From assembly GCF_013031405.1 (NCBI RefSeq), contig NZ_WPZY01000004.1:310001-374000 (forward strand): a stretch of DNA of 64,000 bases, read 5' to 3'. Numbering within the stretch: position 1 is the first letter of the stretch; each line of letters starts with the position of its first letter. Positions 1 to 8,058 of this stretch are shown one piece after another. The notes below the pieces were generated by a model. That model worked only from the letters and a program-made list of their open reading frames with translations, ran no database searches and had not been told where the DNA came from. The DNA is from Ruegeria sp. HKCCD8929. GTDB taxonomy: Bacteria; Pseudomonadota; Alphaproteobacteria; Rhodobacterales; Rhodobacteraceae. A program made the position numbers and the translations under genes.

Positions 1-2562
1 ATGCTGGCGGCGGCGGCGCTGATCATCGGGCTGGCCGGGCCGGTCCTGAACCCCTCGCGGGATGAAACCGGCACCGGGCCTCTGTTACTGGTGTTCGATG
101 CCAGCTGGGCCGGTGCCTCGGACTGGTCCCGCAGGCTGAACCTGATCGACACGCAGCTGACCGAGGCGGGACGCGCAGGGCAGCCCGTGGCGCTGCTGCG
201 GCTCAGCGATCCCGAACCCCCGGTCTTTCAATCCGCCGAGGCCTGGCGCAGCCGGCTGCCGGGCCTGATGCCGATGCCGTGGCAGCCGGATGCGGCGCTG
301 ATCGAGATGGCGCTGTCCAGCCTGGATACACTTGAGGGTGGGTTCGACACCCATTGGTTCAGCGATGCCATCGACTATGATGGGCGCGAGCAGTTGCTGC
401 CGGCCCTACAAGCCCGTGGCGCGGTCACCGTGTTCCAGACCGATGCACCGATTATCGGCCTGTTGCCTGCGCGCTACGAGGACGGCGCCATTCAGCTGAC
501 CGCCACGCGCTCGCGGCCCGACGGGGTGCAGAGCGTGACGATCCTTGCGCAGGGCCGTGACCCTGCGGGTAATATGCGCATGCTGCAATCCGCCACCGCC
601 GAGTTTGCCGAGGGCGAGACGCAGGCGCAAACCGCCCTATCCCTGCCGTCGGAACTGCGGGCGCGGATCACCCGGTTCGAGTTGCAGAGCCTGCGCTCGG
701 CCGGTGCCATCACATTGACCGATGACAGCCTGCGCCGCCGCGAGGTCGCGCTGATCGCCGGCAACCGCAACCGCGAGGGGCTGGAGCTGCTCTCGCCCCT
801 GCATTACCTGACGCAGGTGCTGATCCCCACGGCGGATTTCGTCGATGGCACACTGCTTGAGGTGCTGCCCGCCAAGCCGGACGTGATCGTGCTGGCGGAT
901 GTGGCCACGCTGTCGGGGCAGGAAGAGGCGGAGCTGGTCGAGTGGATCGAACAGGGTGGGCTGCTGTTGCGCTTTGCCGGGCCGCGCATGGCCGCCAGCG
1001 ATCTTGGCCGCGATGAAGAGGATATCCTGCTGCCCGTCCGCCTGCGCAGCGGTGGCCGCACGGTGGGTGGCGCGATGAGTTGGGGTGAGGCCAAGGGACT
1101 GGCGCCTTTTGCCGAGACCTCGCCGTTCCACGGGCTGAGCGTGCCCGAGGATGTGACAGTGACGACGCAGGTCATGGCGCAGCCCGATCCCAATCTGGCC
1201 GACCGCGCCATTGCCTCGCTCAGCGACGGCACACCGCTGGTGACCCGCAAGGCGCTGGGGCTGGGGCAGGTGGTGCTGTTCCATGTGACGGCGGATGCGG
1301 AATGGTCCAGCCTGCCGCTTTCCGGCCTGTTCGTCGAAATGCTGGACCGGCTGGCCGTGGCCTCGTCTGCCAAAGCGCGGGAAGAGGCGCAGTTGCAGGG
1401 CACCACGTGGGCGCCCGCGCAGGTGCTCGACGGGTTTGGCGGGCTGTCGGATGCGGGCAATCTCGCAGGGATCGATGGGGTTTTGCTCGCCAGCGGTGAG
1501 ATCGGCCCCGATCTGCGGCCCGGCATCTACGAGAACGGCAAGCAGCGGCTGGCGCTCAATGTGCTGTCCGAAGAGGCCGAACTGAGCCCCGCCGTCTGGC
1601 CCGCCAACGTGCCTGTCCGCGGGCAGCAGCGTAACCGCGAGACCCCGCTGGGCGGGCCGTTGCTGAGCTTTGCCTTGATCCTGCTGGTGATCGACGTCAT
1701 CGTCTCTCTGGCGCTGTCGGGGCGGCTGGGTCTGGCACGCGCGGCGGCTCTGATACTGGGCGCTGTTGTCGCTTCTCCACAGGGCCATGCGCAGGACGGG
1801 GCCGAGACCGGTTTTGCCCTGTCCTCCACCAACGAGCTGGTTCTGGCCCATGTTCTGACCGGGGATCGAAAAGTGGACGATGTGGCGCTGGCCGGGCTGC
1901 GCGGCTTGTCGGACACGCTGTTCTATCGCACCTCGGTCGAGCCCGCCGCGCCTATTGGTGTTGACCTCGAACGCGACGAGCTGGCCTTTTTCCCGCTGCT
2001 CTATTGGCCTGTCACACCGGATCAGCCGCTGCCCTCGGACGAGGCATACTCCAAACTCAACGCCTATCTTCGTTCGGGCGGGATGATCCTGTTCGACACC
2101 CGTGACGCCGATATCGCCCGGTTCGGCACTGCCAGCCCCAATGGCCGCAAGCTGCAGCAACTGGCCGCGCCGCTGGACATCCCGCCGCTGGAGCCGGTGC
2201 CACGCGACCATGTGCTGACCCGCGCCTTTTACCTGCTTCAGGATTTCCCGGGCCGCTATGTCGGCCCCGAGGTCTGGGTTGAGGCCGCACCGCCAGATGC
2301 CCAGCAGATCGAGGGGATGCCGTTCCGCAATCTCAATGACGGCGTGACCCCGGTGGTGATCGGCGGCAATGACTGGGCCAGCGCCTGGGCCGTGGACCGC
2401 AACGGTCAGGCGCTGCTGCCGGTCGGGCGCGGCTATGCGGGCGAGCGCCAACGTGAATTGGCGCATCGCTTCGGCGTCAATCTGGTGATGCATGTGCTGA
2501 CCGGGAACTACAAATCCGATCAGGTCCACGTGCCCGCCTTGCTCGACAGGTTGGGACAATGA
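1..2562 (+). CDS. DUF4159 (BatA-like N-terminus) membrane protein, 5'-truncated by window
   Basis: The visible 853 residues begin with a hydrophobic stretch (MLAAAALIIGLAGPVLNPS) that matches the second membrane segment of the BatA-type N-terminus of this family. The true start therefore probably lies upstream of the window and the first ATG is internal. A degenerate von Willebrand-like region follows (LLLVFDASWAG near residue 28). Two membrane helices lie around residues 552-598, and a C-terminal DUF4159 domain around 605-845 is recognisable from the FFPLLYWPVT and GGMILFDTRDAD segments. The family normally sits in moxR/DUF58/bat clusters; the next gene overlaps by 4 bp and is also a membrane protein of that cluster. 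The molecular role is unknown. Family membership is confident; completeness is not. Confidence 0.85.
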   Translation: MLAAAALIIGLAGPVLNPSRDETGTGPLLLVFDASWAGASDWSRRLNLIDTQLTEAGRAGQPVALLRLSDPEPPVFQSAEAWRSRLPGLMPMPWQPDAALIEMALSSLDTLEGGFDTHWFSDAIDYDGREQLLPALQARGAVTVFQTDAPIIGLLPARYEDGAIQLTATRSRPDGVQSVTILAQGRDPAGNMRMLQSATAEFAEGETQAQTALSLPSELRARITRFELQSLRSAGAITLTDDSLRRREVALIAGNRNREGLELLSPLHYLTQVLIPTADFVDGTLLEVLPAKPDVIVLADVATLSGQEEAELVEWIEQGGLLLRFAGPRMAASDLGRDEEDILLPVRLRSGGRTVGGAMSWGEAKGLAPFAETSPFHGLSVPEDVTVTTQVMAQPDPNLADRAIASLSDGTPLVTRKALGLGQVVLFHVTADAEWSSLPLSGLFVEMLDRLAVASSAKAREEAQLQGTTWAPAQVLDGFGGLSDAGNLAGIDGVLLASGEIGPDLRPGIYENGKQRLALNVLSEEAELSPAVWPANVPVRGQQRNRETPLGGPLLSFALILLVIDVIVSLALSGRLGLARAAALILGAVVASPQGHAQDGAETGFALSSTNELVLAHVLTGDRKVDDVALAGLRGLSDTLFYRTSVEPAAPIGVDLERDELAFFPLLYWPVTPDQPLPSDEAYSKLNAYLRSGGMILFDTRDADIARFGTASPNGRKLQQLAAPLDIPPLEPVPRDHVLTRAFYLLQDFPGRYVGPEVWVEAAPPDAQQIEGMPFRNLNDGVTPVVIGGNDWASAWAVDRNGQALLPVGRGYAGERQRELAHRFGVNLVMHVLTGNYKSDQVHVPALLDRLGQ

Positions 2563-4601
2563 CCGGAACCGTCATATTCGATCCGCTGATCCCGTGGCCG
2601 ATACTGGCTATTGTCGCGGCCCTGTCGGTGGGTGGCGTGATGCTTGCGCTGTGGCGGGGCCTCTCGGGCTGGGCGCTGCGCGGGCTGGCGGCGCTTGTGG
2701 TCATCGGTGCCCTTGCCGGACCCGTCTATCAGATCGAGGACCGCGCGCCGCTGACCGACATCGTGCTGATGATCGAGGATGAAAGCGCCAGCCAAACCCT
2801 GTCGGATCGGGGCGACCAGACAGCGCAGGCCGCCGAGCAACTCGCTGCCGTGATCGAAGCGCGCGACAACACCGAGCTGCGCCGCATAGGTGTCCGCGAT
2901 GGCGAAAGCGACGAAGGTACGCAGGTGATGACCGCCCTCTCCGAAGCGCTGGCCGAGGAACCGCGTGCCCGCATCGCTGGGATCATCGCCCTGTCTGACG
3001 GTCTGGTGCATGACATCGAACAGACCCCGGAACTGCCCGCCCCGATGCATCTGCTGCTCACCGGGCGTGAGGATGACTGGGACCGGCGCCTTATCGTGCG
3101 CAACGCGCCCGCCTTTGCCATCATTGGCGAGCCGGTCACCCTGACCCTGCGGATCGAGGATAGCGGGGCCGCTCCGGACTCGCGGCCTTTGGCGCCACTG
3201 GAATTGTCGGTGGACGGCGGAGAACCCGAGCGCTTCGACCTGCCCGTTGGTCAGGATATCGAACTTCCGGTTACCCTGTCTCATGGCGGGCGCAACGTGA
3301 TCCAGTTCTCGGTGCCTGCCGCAGAGGGCGAGCTGACCGACCGCAACAACACCGCGCTGATTCAGATGAACGGCGTGCGCGACCGGCTGCGGGTGCTGCT
3401 GGTCTCGGGCGAGCCGCATCCGGGCGGGCGCACATGGCGCAACCTGCTGAAATCGGACAGCTCGGTGGATCTGGTGCATTTCACCATCCTGCGCCCGCCC
3501 GAGAAACAGGATGGCGTGCCGGTGGATGAGCTGTCGCTAATCGCCTTTCCCACCCGCGAGCTGTTTTTGGAAAAGATCGAGGATTTCGACCTGATCATCT
3601 TCGACCGCTACAAGCGGCGCGGCATCCTGCCTGCGATCTACCTGGACAACGTCACTAAATATGTGAACGGCGGCGGTGCAGTTCTGGTGGCGGCGGGGCC
3701 GGATTTCGCGACCGCCGACAGTATCTTCCGCTCACCGCTGGCGCCGATCCTGCCTGCGCAGCCGACCGCGCGGGTGATCGAAGAACGCTATGTGCCAGAA
3801 GTGACCGAGCTGGGCGAACGCCATCCGGTGACCTCCGGACTGACCACCGACGAGGAATGGGGCGCGTGGTTGCGGCAGATCGAGGTCAAGCCGCGCTCGG
3901 GTCAGATGCTGATGACCGGAATTAACGAGCGGCCCCTGCTGGTGCTCGACCGTGTGGGCGAGGGGCGAGTGGCGCTGCTGGCCTCGGACCATGCCTGGCT
4001 CTGGAGCCGGGGCTATGAGGGCGGCGGGCCGCAACTGGAGCTGCTGAGGCGGCTGGCGCATTGGATGATGAAGGAGCCCGAGCTTGAGGAAGAGGCGCTG
4101 TGGGCCGAGGCCAGCGCCCAGACCATGCGCATCATTCGCCGCACGTTAGAGACGGAAATCGGACCGGTGACCGTGACGAACCCCGACGGCAGCACCGTCG
4201 AGGTGATATTGAACGAGACCTCGCCGGGCCGCTACGAGGCGCTCTATCAGGGGCCGGAAATCGGGCTCTATCGTTTGCGTGAGGGCGATCATGAGGCGGT
4301 GATCGGCCTTGGTCCCGCTGCCCCGAAGGAGTTCGAGCGTACGATTGCCACCGACGAGATCGTGGGCCCGGTGCTGGCCGATCTGCGTGGCGGGGTGATC
4401 CGGCTGGAGGATGGGTTACCCTCGGTCCGCACCGTGCGCGAGGGACGTCCGGCGGCGGGGCGCGGCTGGATCGGCCTGACCCCGCGCGGCGCCTACGAGA
4501 CGCGGGATGTGACGCAGGCCGGGTTGCTGCCGCCGTGGCTGGTGCTGCTGTTGGCCAGTGGTTTCCTGCTGGCCGGTTGGCTGCGCGAGGGGCGGCGTTA
4601 A
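2559..4601 (+). CDS. Membrane protein with glutamine-amidotransferase-like fold, Bat/MoxR cluster
   Basis: This 680-residue protein starts in an ATGA overlap with the DUF4159 gene, indicating translational coupling. It has two N-terminal membrane helices (about 12-32 and 38-56) and one C-terminal helix (about 655-675), leaving a large soluble middle outside or between membranes. Residues about 275-420 (RVLLVSGEPHPGG, then DLIIFDRY and GGGAVLVAAGP) resemble the class-I amidotransferase-like Rossmann fold seen in partners of DUF4159 proteins, with no obvious catalytic Cys-His-Glu triad. A structural or regulatory role is therefore more likely than enzymatic activity (inference). It ends tail-to-tail with the minus-strand hydratase-like gene, overlapping by 4 bp. 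Confidence 0.8.
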   Translation: MTGTVIFDPLIPWPILAIVAALSVGGVMLALWRGLSGWALRGLAALVVIGALAGPVYQIEDRAPLTDIVLMIEDESASQTLSDRGDQTAQAAEQLAAVIEARDNTELRRIGVRDGESDEGTQVMTALSEALAEEPRARIAGIIALSDGLVHDIEQTPELPAPMHLLLTGREDDWDRRLIVRNAPAFAIIGEPVTLTLRIEDSGAAPDSRPLAPLELSVDGGEPERFDLPVGQDIELPVTLSHGGRNVIQFSVPAAEGELTDRNNTALIQMNGVRDRLRVLLVSGEPHPGGRTWRNLLKSDSSVDLVHFTILRPPEKQDGVPVDELSLIAFPTRELFLEKIEDFDLIIFDRYKRRGILPAIYLDNVTKYVNGGGAVLVAAGPDFATADSIFRSPLAPILPAQPTARVIEERYVPEVTELGERHPVTSGLTTDEEWGAWLRQIEVKPRSGQMLMTGINERPLLVLDRVGEGRVALLASDHAWLWSRGYEGGGPQLELLRRLAHWMMKEPELEEEALWAEASAQTMRIIRRTLETEIGPVTVTNPDGSTVEVILNETSPGRYEALYQGPEIGLYRLREGDHEAVIGLGPAAPKEFERTIATDEIVGPVLADLRGGVIRLEDGLPSVRTVREGRPAAGRGWIGLTPRGAYETRDVTQAGLLPPWLVLLLASGFLLAGWLREGRR

Positions 4602-5446
4602 TCCGTGAACACCACGCTGACCGACGGATCGCCGGGCAGGCCGTTATAGGTCGCGGTTGCTCCGCCCTTGCCCTTGGCAGGCGGGAATAGCGGCCCGAAG
4701 GAGCCGACCGAGATCATGTCTCCGGGTTTGAATTCGATACCCTTGGACATCAGCCACAGGGCGGAATTGGCCGGATGACCCAGTACCGCCTTGCCCGGAA
4801 CCTGTGCCAGAACTTCTCCGTTCGCCGCCGCCAGCGTGACCTGCATGTCACCCAGCGCCTGTGCCATCGCTGCCGGGTCCTCGACCGAGATCGCCGCGCC
4901 CAGCACGCCTAGTTTCGGGGCCACGCCGATGGCGGTCAGGGTGACGCCGGTGATGGGCTCGCCCTCGGCCAGCGTCAGGTCGGGCAGTTCGATGAAGGGA
5001 TGTACGGCCGAGACATGGGTCAGCACCTCTTCCGGTGTTGTCGCCTGGTTGATCGCCGCATCGCCCACGATAAGGATCAGATCGGCCTCGAACACCGGCC
5101 TTGCGCCCCAGTTCGCGGGCACCTCGGCCCCGTCAGGTAGCATCATGTCGCGGTAAAGCACGCCACGCACCGGCTCGGACACCCCGAACCGCTCCTGCGC
5201 CGGTTTGCTGGTCAGCCCGGCCTTGTAGCCCGCGACCGGCCCTTTGTGCGGCTCCAACGCAAGGGTCAGTTTGGCCTGGGTGCAGAGCGCATCCTCGATG
5301 CCGCCGTCCTTTGTTAGAGCCTGTGTTGGGGTGTTGGACAGGTAATCTGCGACAAAGGCCTCGATCTCGGCATCGGTGGCACATTCGGCTAGCGCGGTGC
5401 CTGCGGTCAGGCTGGCGGCAAGGGCGTAGATCCATGTTCGTGTCAT
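4598..5446 (-). CDS. Exported 2-keto-4-pentenoate hydratase-like (FAH superfamily) protein
   Basis: The 282-residue product starts with a clear Sec signal peptide (MTRTWIYALAASLTAGTALA, cleavage before ECATD). A region resembling MhpD-type 2-keto-4-pentenoate hydratases follows (segments VAGYKAGLTS, GVLYRDMML, FEADLILIVGD, HPFIELPD, VLGHPANSALWL). Such hydratases are normally cytoplasmic enzymes of meta-cleavage pathways, so export is the odd point: the periplasmic copy may have a different substrate or have lost activity. A strong GAGGAGG ribosome site precedes the ATG. It is the last gene of the minus-strand run A2M, glycolipid-binding-like, PBP1C, this gene, starting 19 bp after the pbpC stop, which suggests an envelope context. 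Confidence 0.8.
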   Translation of the reverse strand: MTRTWIYALAASLTAGTALAECATDAEIEAFVADYLSNTPTQALTKDGGIEDALCTQAKLTLALEPHKGPVAGYKAGLTSKPAQERFGVSEPVRGVLYRDMMLPDGAEVPANWGARPVFEADLILIVGDAAINQATTPEEVLTHVSAVHPFIELPDLTLAEGEPITGVTLTAIGVAPKLGVLGAAISVEDPAAMAQALGDMQVTLAAANGEVLAQVPGKAVLGHPANSALWLMSKGIEFKPGDMISVGSFGPLFPPAKGKGGATATYNGLPGDPSVSVVFTD

Positions 5447-5465
5447 GATGGCCTCCTCGTTCGGT

Positions 5466-7502
5466 TCACTCGATTTCCACGGTCACCCGGTCCGATCGCC
5501 CGCGGGCGTCAATCACCACCAGCGAGGCGTAACCGCGCCCCGGATTGGGCACCTGAAACTCACGCTGCCGGATGCCCGTGGCCATCGGCTGCCCATCGGC
5601 GAGCAGCGAGAACGGTCCGGACCCGCCGCGCAGTTTCACGGTCAGCGCGCCACCATCGGTGGCCAGCCGGGCGCCATCGGGCGGGAACAGCAGTTGCGGC
5701 GCGTCAGCCTGCGTCTCAAAGGCGGCCGAGCGGGGGCGGAACCGTTGCAGAGGTTGCGGCAGGTCAGCGGCACCTACGATCAGCGTTGAGGGCGGTGGCG
5801 GTGGAAGGGGAACAAAGCCGGGTTTCAGACGACCAAAGGCCTCGAACAGCAGCGGCGCCGCCAGATCGCCGCCAAAGGCGCCGGGCACCGGGGTGCCGTC
5901 CGCGCGCCCCAGCCAGACCCCGATCACATGGCGCCCGTCATAGCCCACCGCCCAGGCGTCGCGATGGCCGTAGGACGTGCCGGTCTTATAGGCGAGCACC
6001 CCAGCGGGTGCGCCCGGCGGCGGGGCGAGCCCGGCCAGAATGTTGCCGACCTGCCAGGCGGCGATGTCCGATATGACCCGAGTGGTCTGCTCTTTCGGAT
6101 CGGTCAGACCATGGCGCAGCAGCGGCCCCTGACCGCCCTGTGCCTGTGCGGCGTAGAGCTGTACCAGATCGTGCAGGGTGATCCCGACACCACCCAGCGA
6201 GATTGCCAGCCCCGGCGCTCCGCCCGGCAGGCGTGGCTGGGCGCCCGCGCGCCGCAGTGCCGCCATCACGCGGCCCGGTCCAAGCTCATGCGTCAGCCGC
6301 ACGACCGGGATGTTGAGCGACATCTGCAACGCCTCGCGCACACGGACATCGCCGCGGAAGATGCCATCGAAATTGCGGGGGGCGTAGCGACCGAACATGA
6401 CCGGGCTGTCGTGGATCAGCGTCTCGGGATGGGCCATGCCCTGATCGAAGGCCAGCCCGTAGACCAGCGGTTTCAGGGTCGATCCAGGTGAGCGCAGGGC
6501 GGTGGTCATGTCCACGAAACCCTGACGCGCATCGGCATAACCAGCCGAGCCGATCGAGGCCAGAACCTCGCCGCTTAGATGATCGGCCACGATCATCGCG
6601 CCGGACACGCGCGGCCCGGCCCGCGCAGCGGCACGGGCCACCAGCGGTTCCAGGCGCGCTTGCAATCCGGCATCCAACGTCAGGTCATGGGCAGCGGCCT
6701 CGGGCGTTTCCGCGCGCACCCGGTCGGCCAGATGCGCCGCCAGTTGTGGGAAGGCCCGCATAGTGCCCGGCAAACGCTCGGAAAACGCGGCCAACACCTC
6801 TGCTTTGGGCAGAACACCGTGCTGCTGAATCCGTGTCAGTACCCGGTTGCGCGCGGCCCGTGCCTGCTCCGGATGACGGTCGGGGCGCCGCGCTTCGGGC
6901 GATTGTGGCAGGGCCACGAGCAACGCGGCCTCAGCCGGAGTTAGGCGGCGCGGTTCCTTGCCGAACCAGGCCAGCGTCGCCGCGCGCACCCCTTCCAGAT
7001 TGCCTCCATAAGGCGCGTGGGTCAGATAGAGCGACAGGATCTCGTGCTTGCTTAGCTGCCGTTCCAGCGCCAACGCCACCCGGATCTGGCGCAGCTTGCC
7101 GCTCCAGCGTCCGGTCGGTCCATCCTCAAGCAGGCGCGCTACCTGCATGGTCAGGGTCGAACCGCCCGAGACCGTCCGGCCGTTCCAAAGCGCCTGCCCG
7201 GCGGCGCGAGCAATGGCCATCAGGTCCACGCCGTTATGGGAGCGGAACCGTTTGTCTTCGTACCGGATCAGCATCGAGACGAACCCTGCATCGACCGGCC
7301 CCGGGCGCAGCCGCCATATCCCGTCCTCCACCGGATAGGTGCGCAGCAGGGCGCCATTGCGGTCCCGCACCTCGACCGAGGTTTCGGCCAGAACCGTGGG
7401 CAGTTCGGTGCGCGCGACCCAATCGTCCACCGTGTCCCGCGCCAGACCGGCAAGGAACAGGCAGGCGGCGAGGCTCAACAGCAGGCGGGCGGGGTTAGCC
7501 AT
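5466..7502 (-). CDS. pbpC: Penicillin-binding protein 1C
   Basis: This is a bifunctional class A PBP of 678 residues from the ATG at 7502; a longer open frame upstream encodes only low-complexity sequence and overlaps the preceding gene. An N-terminal anchor helix (about 5-22) is followed by a GT51 transglycosylase domain (RYEDKRFRSHNGVD, SGGSTLTMQVAR). The transpeptidase domain has SPGSTLKP with nucleophile Ser341, SLN, and KTGTSYG. The C-terminus is the PBP1C-type beta domain. It would polymerise and crosslink glycan at the periplasmic face. The start lies inside the 3' end of the glycolipid-binding-like gene (8-bp overlap), and the A2M gene is two genes upstream, the classic pbpC/A2M association. 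Confidence 0.95.
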   Translation of the reverse strand: MANPARLLLSLAACLFLAGLARDTVDDWVARTELPTVLAETSVEVRDRNGALLRTYPVEDGIWRLRPGPVDAGFVSMLIRYEDKRFRSHNGVDLMAIARAAGQALWNGRTVSGGSTLTMQVARLLEDGPTGRWSGKLRQIRVALALERQLSKHEILSLYLTHAPYGGNLEGVRAATLAWFGKEPRRLTPAEAALLVALPQSPEARRPDRHPEQARAARNRVLTRIQQHGVLPKAEVLAAFSERLPGTMRAFPQLAAHLADRVRAETPEAAAHDLTLDAGLQARLEPLVARAAARAGPRVSGAMIVADHLSGEVLASIGSAGYADARQGFVDMTTALRSPGSTLKPLVYGLAFDQGMAHPETLIHDSPVMFGRYAPRNFDGIFRGDVRVREALQMSLNIPVVRLTHELGPGRVMAALRRAGAQPRLPGGAPGLAISLGGVGITLHDLVQLYAAQAQGGQGPLLRHGLTDPKEQTTRVISDIAAWQVGNILAGLAPPPGAPAGVLAYKTGTSYGHRDAWAVGYDGRHVIGVWLGRADGTPVPGAFGGDLAAPLLFEAFGRLKPGFVPLPPPPPSTLIVGAADLPQPLQRFRPRSAAFETQADAPQLLFPPDGARLATDGGALTVKLRGGSGPFSLLADGQPMATGIRQREFQVPNPGRGYASLVVIDARGRSDRVTVEIE

Positions 7503-8058
7503 CGACCCAGCCCTCCCACAGATCCGGGTAGCGGGTGAGAAAGCCGGTTTCGTGCACGTCCAGATCAGCGGTGAAATTGGGGGAGGTGTAGGAGACCTTG
7601 CCCGCCTCGATCCAGGTATAGGTCTGATCCAGCCGGGCAATGGTGGCGAAATCCGGCAGCAGCCATGCGGCGCAGACCGAGGCGCTGTGTCCATCGGTCG
7701 GGGTCAGCCGCCGCAGGGGCAGCAGGTTGGTGGCAGGCGTAAAGCTGAGGTCCAGATCGGGGCAATTGCTGGTATCCGCCTGCGGTTCGTCATTGAGCAG
7801 CCAGCCCTCGGCGCCACGGCGCAGGCGCAGGGCCAGCGCGCGCCCGGCAACCTCGCCGCTGACATCGGCGGACAGGCTGGTCCAGTCCGGGCCGCAGCGG
7901 ACATCATAGGTCAGGTTCGCGTCGGTCCCGTCCTCGTGCCAGATCGCCTGCCCGACCAGCATCCAGCCGTGATCCAGACGCGACAGGGTGCAGCGATCCG
8001 TGCCTTCGATATCCAGCCGCCGCCAATGGGCGGTGGCAATGGCGGTGCGGCCTGTCAT
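7495..8058 (-). CDS. Putative glycolipid-binding domain protein
   Basis: This 187-residue protein resembles the putative glycolipid-binding family (DUF1089 type), recognisable from the start TAHWRRLDIEG, the WLLNDEPQ motif followed by a conserved Cys, FTPATNLLPLRRL and the C-terminal YPDLWEGW. The ATG at 8058 was chosen because it forms an ATGA overlap with the end of the alpha-2-macroglobulin gene; the frame extends ten codons further but into that gene. There is no signal peptide, so the product is probably cytoplasmic. Its insertion between A2M and pbpC suggests a link to the envelope, but the biochemical function of the family is not established to my knowledge. Confidence 0.8.
   Translation of the reverse strand: MTGRTAIATAHWRRLDIEGTDRCTLSRLDHGWMLVGQAIWHEDGTDANLTYDVRCGPDWTSLSADVSGEVAGRALALRLRRGAEGWLLNDEPQADTSNCPDLDLSFTPATNLLPLRRLTPTDGHSASVCAAWLLPDFATIARLDQTYTWIEAGKVSYTSPNFTADLDVHETGFLTRYPDLWEGWVDG

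Noticed and set aside
1..3. ATG at position 1 as the real start of the DUF4159 gene
   Set aside because: The protein there begins in the middle of a membrane helix that is the second helix of the BatA-like N-terminus, so the start is probably outside the window.
637..2559. Long open frame on the minus strand (about 640 codons) over the DUF4159 gene
   Set aside because: It is the antisense shadow of a strong plus-strand gene with recognisable domains, is rich in Arg, Gln and His as typical of high-GC shadow frames, and shows no family motif.
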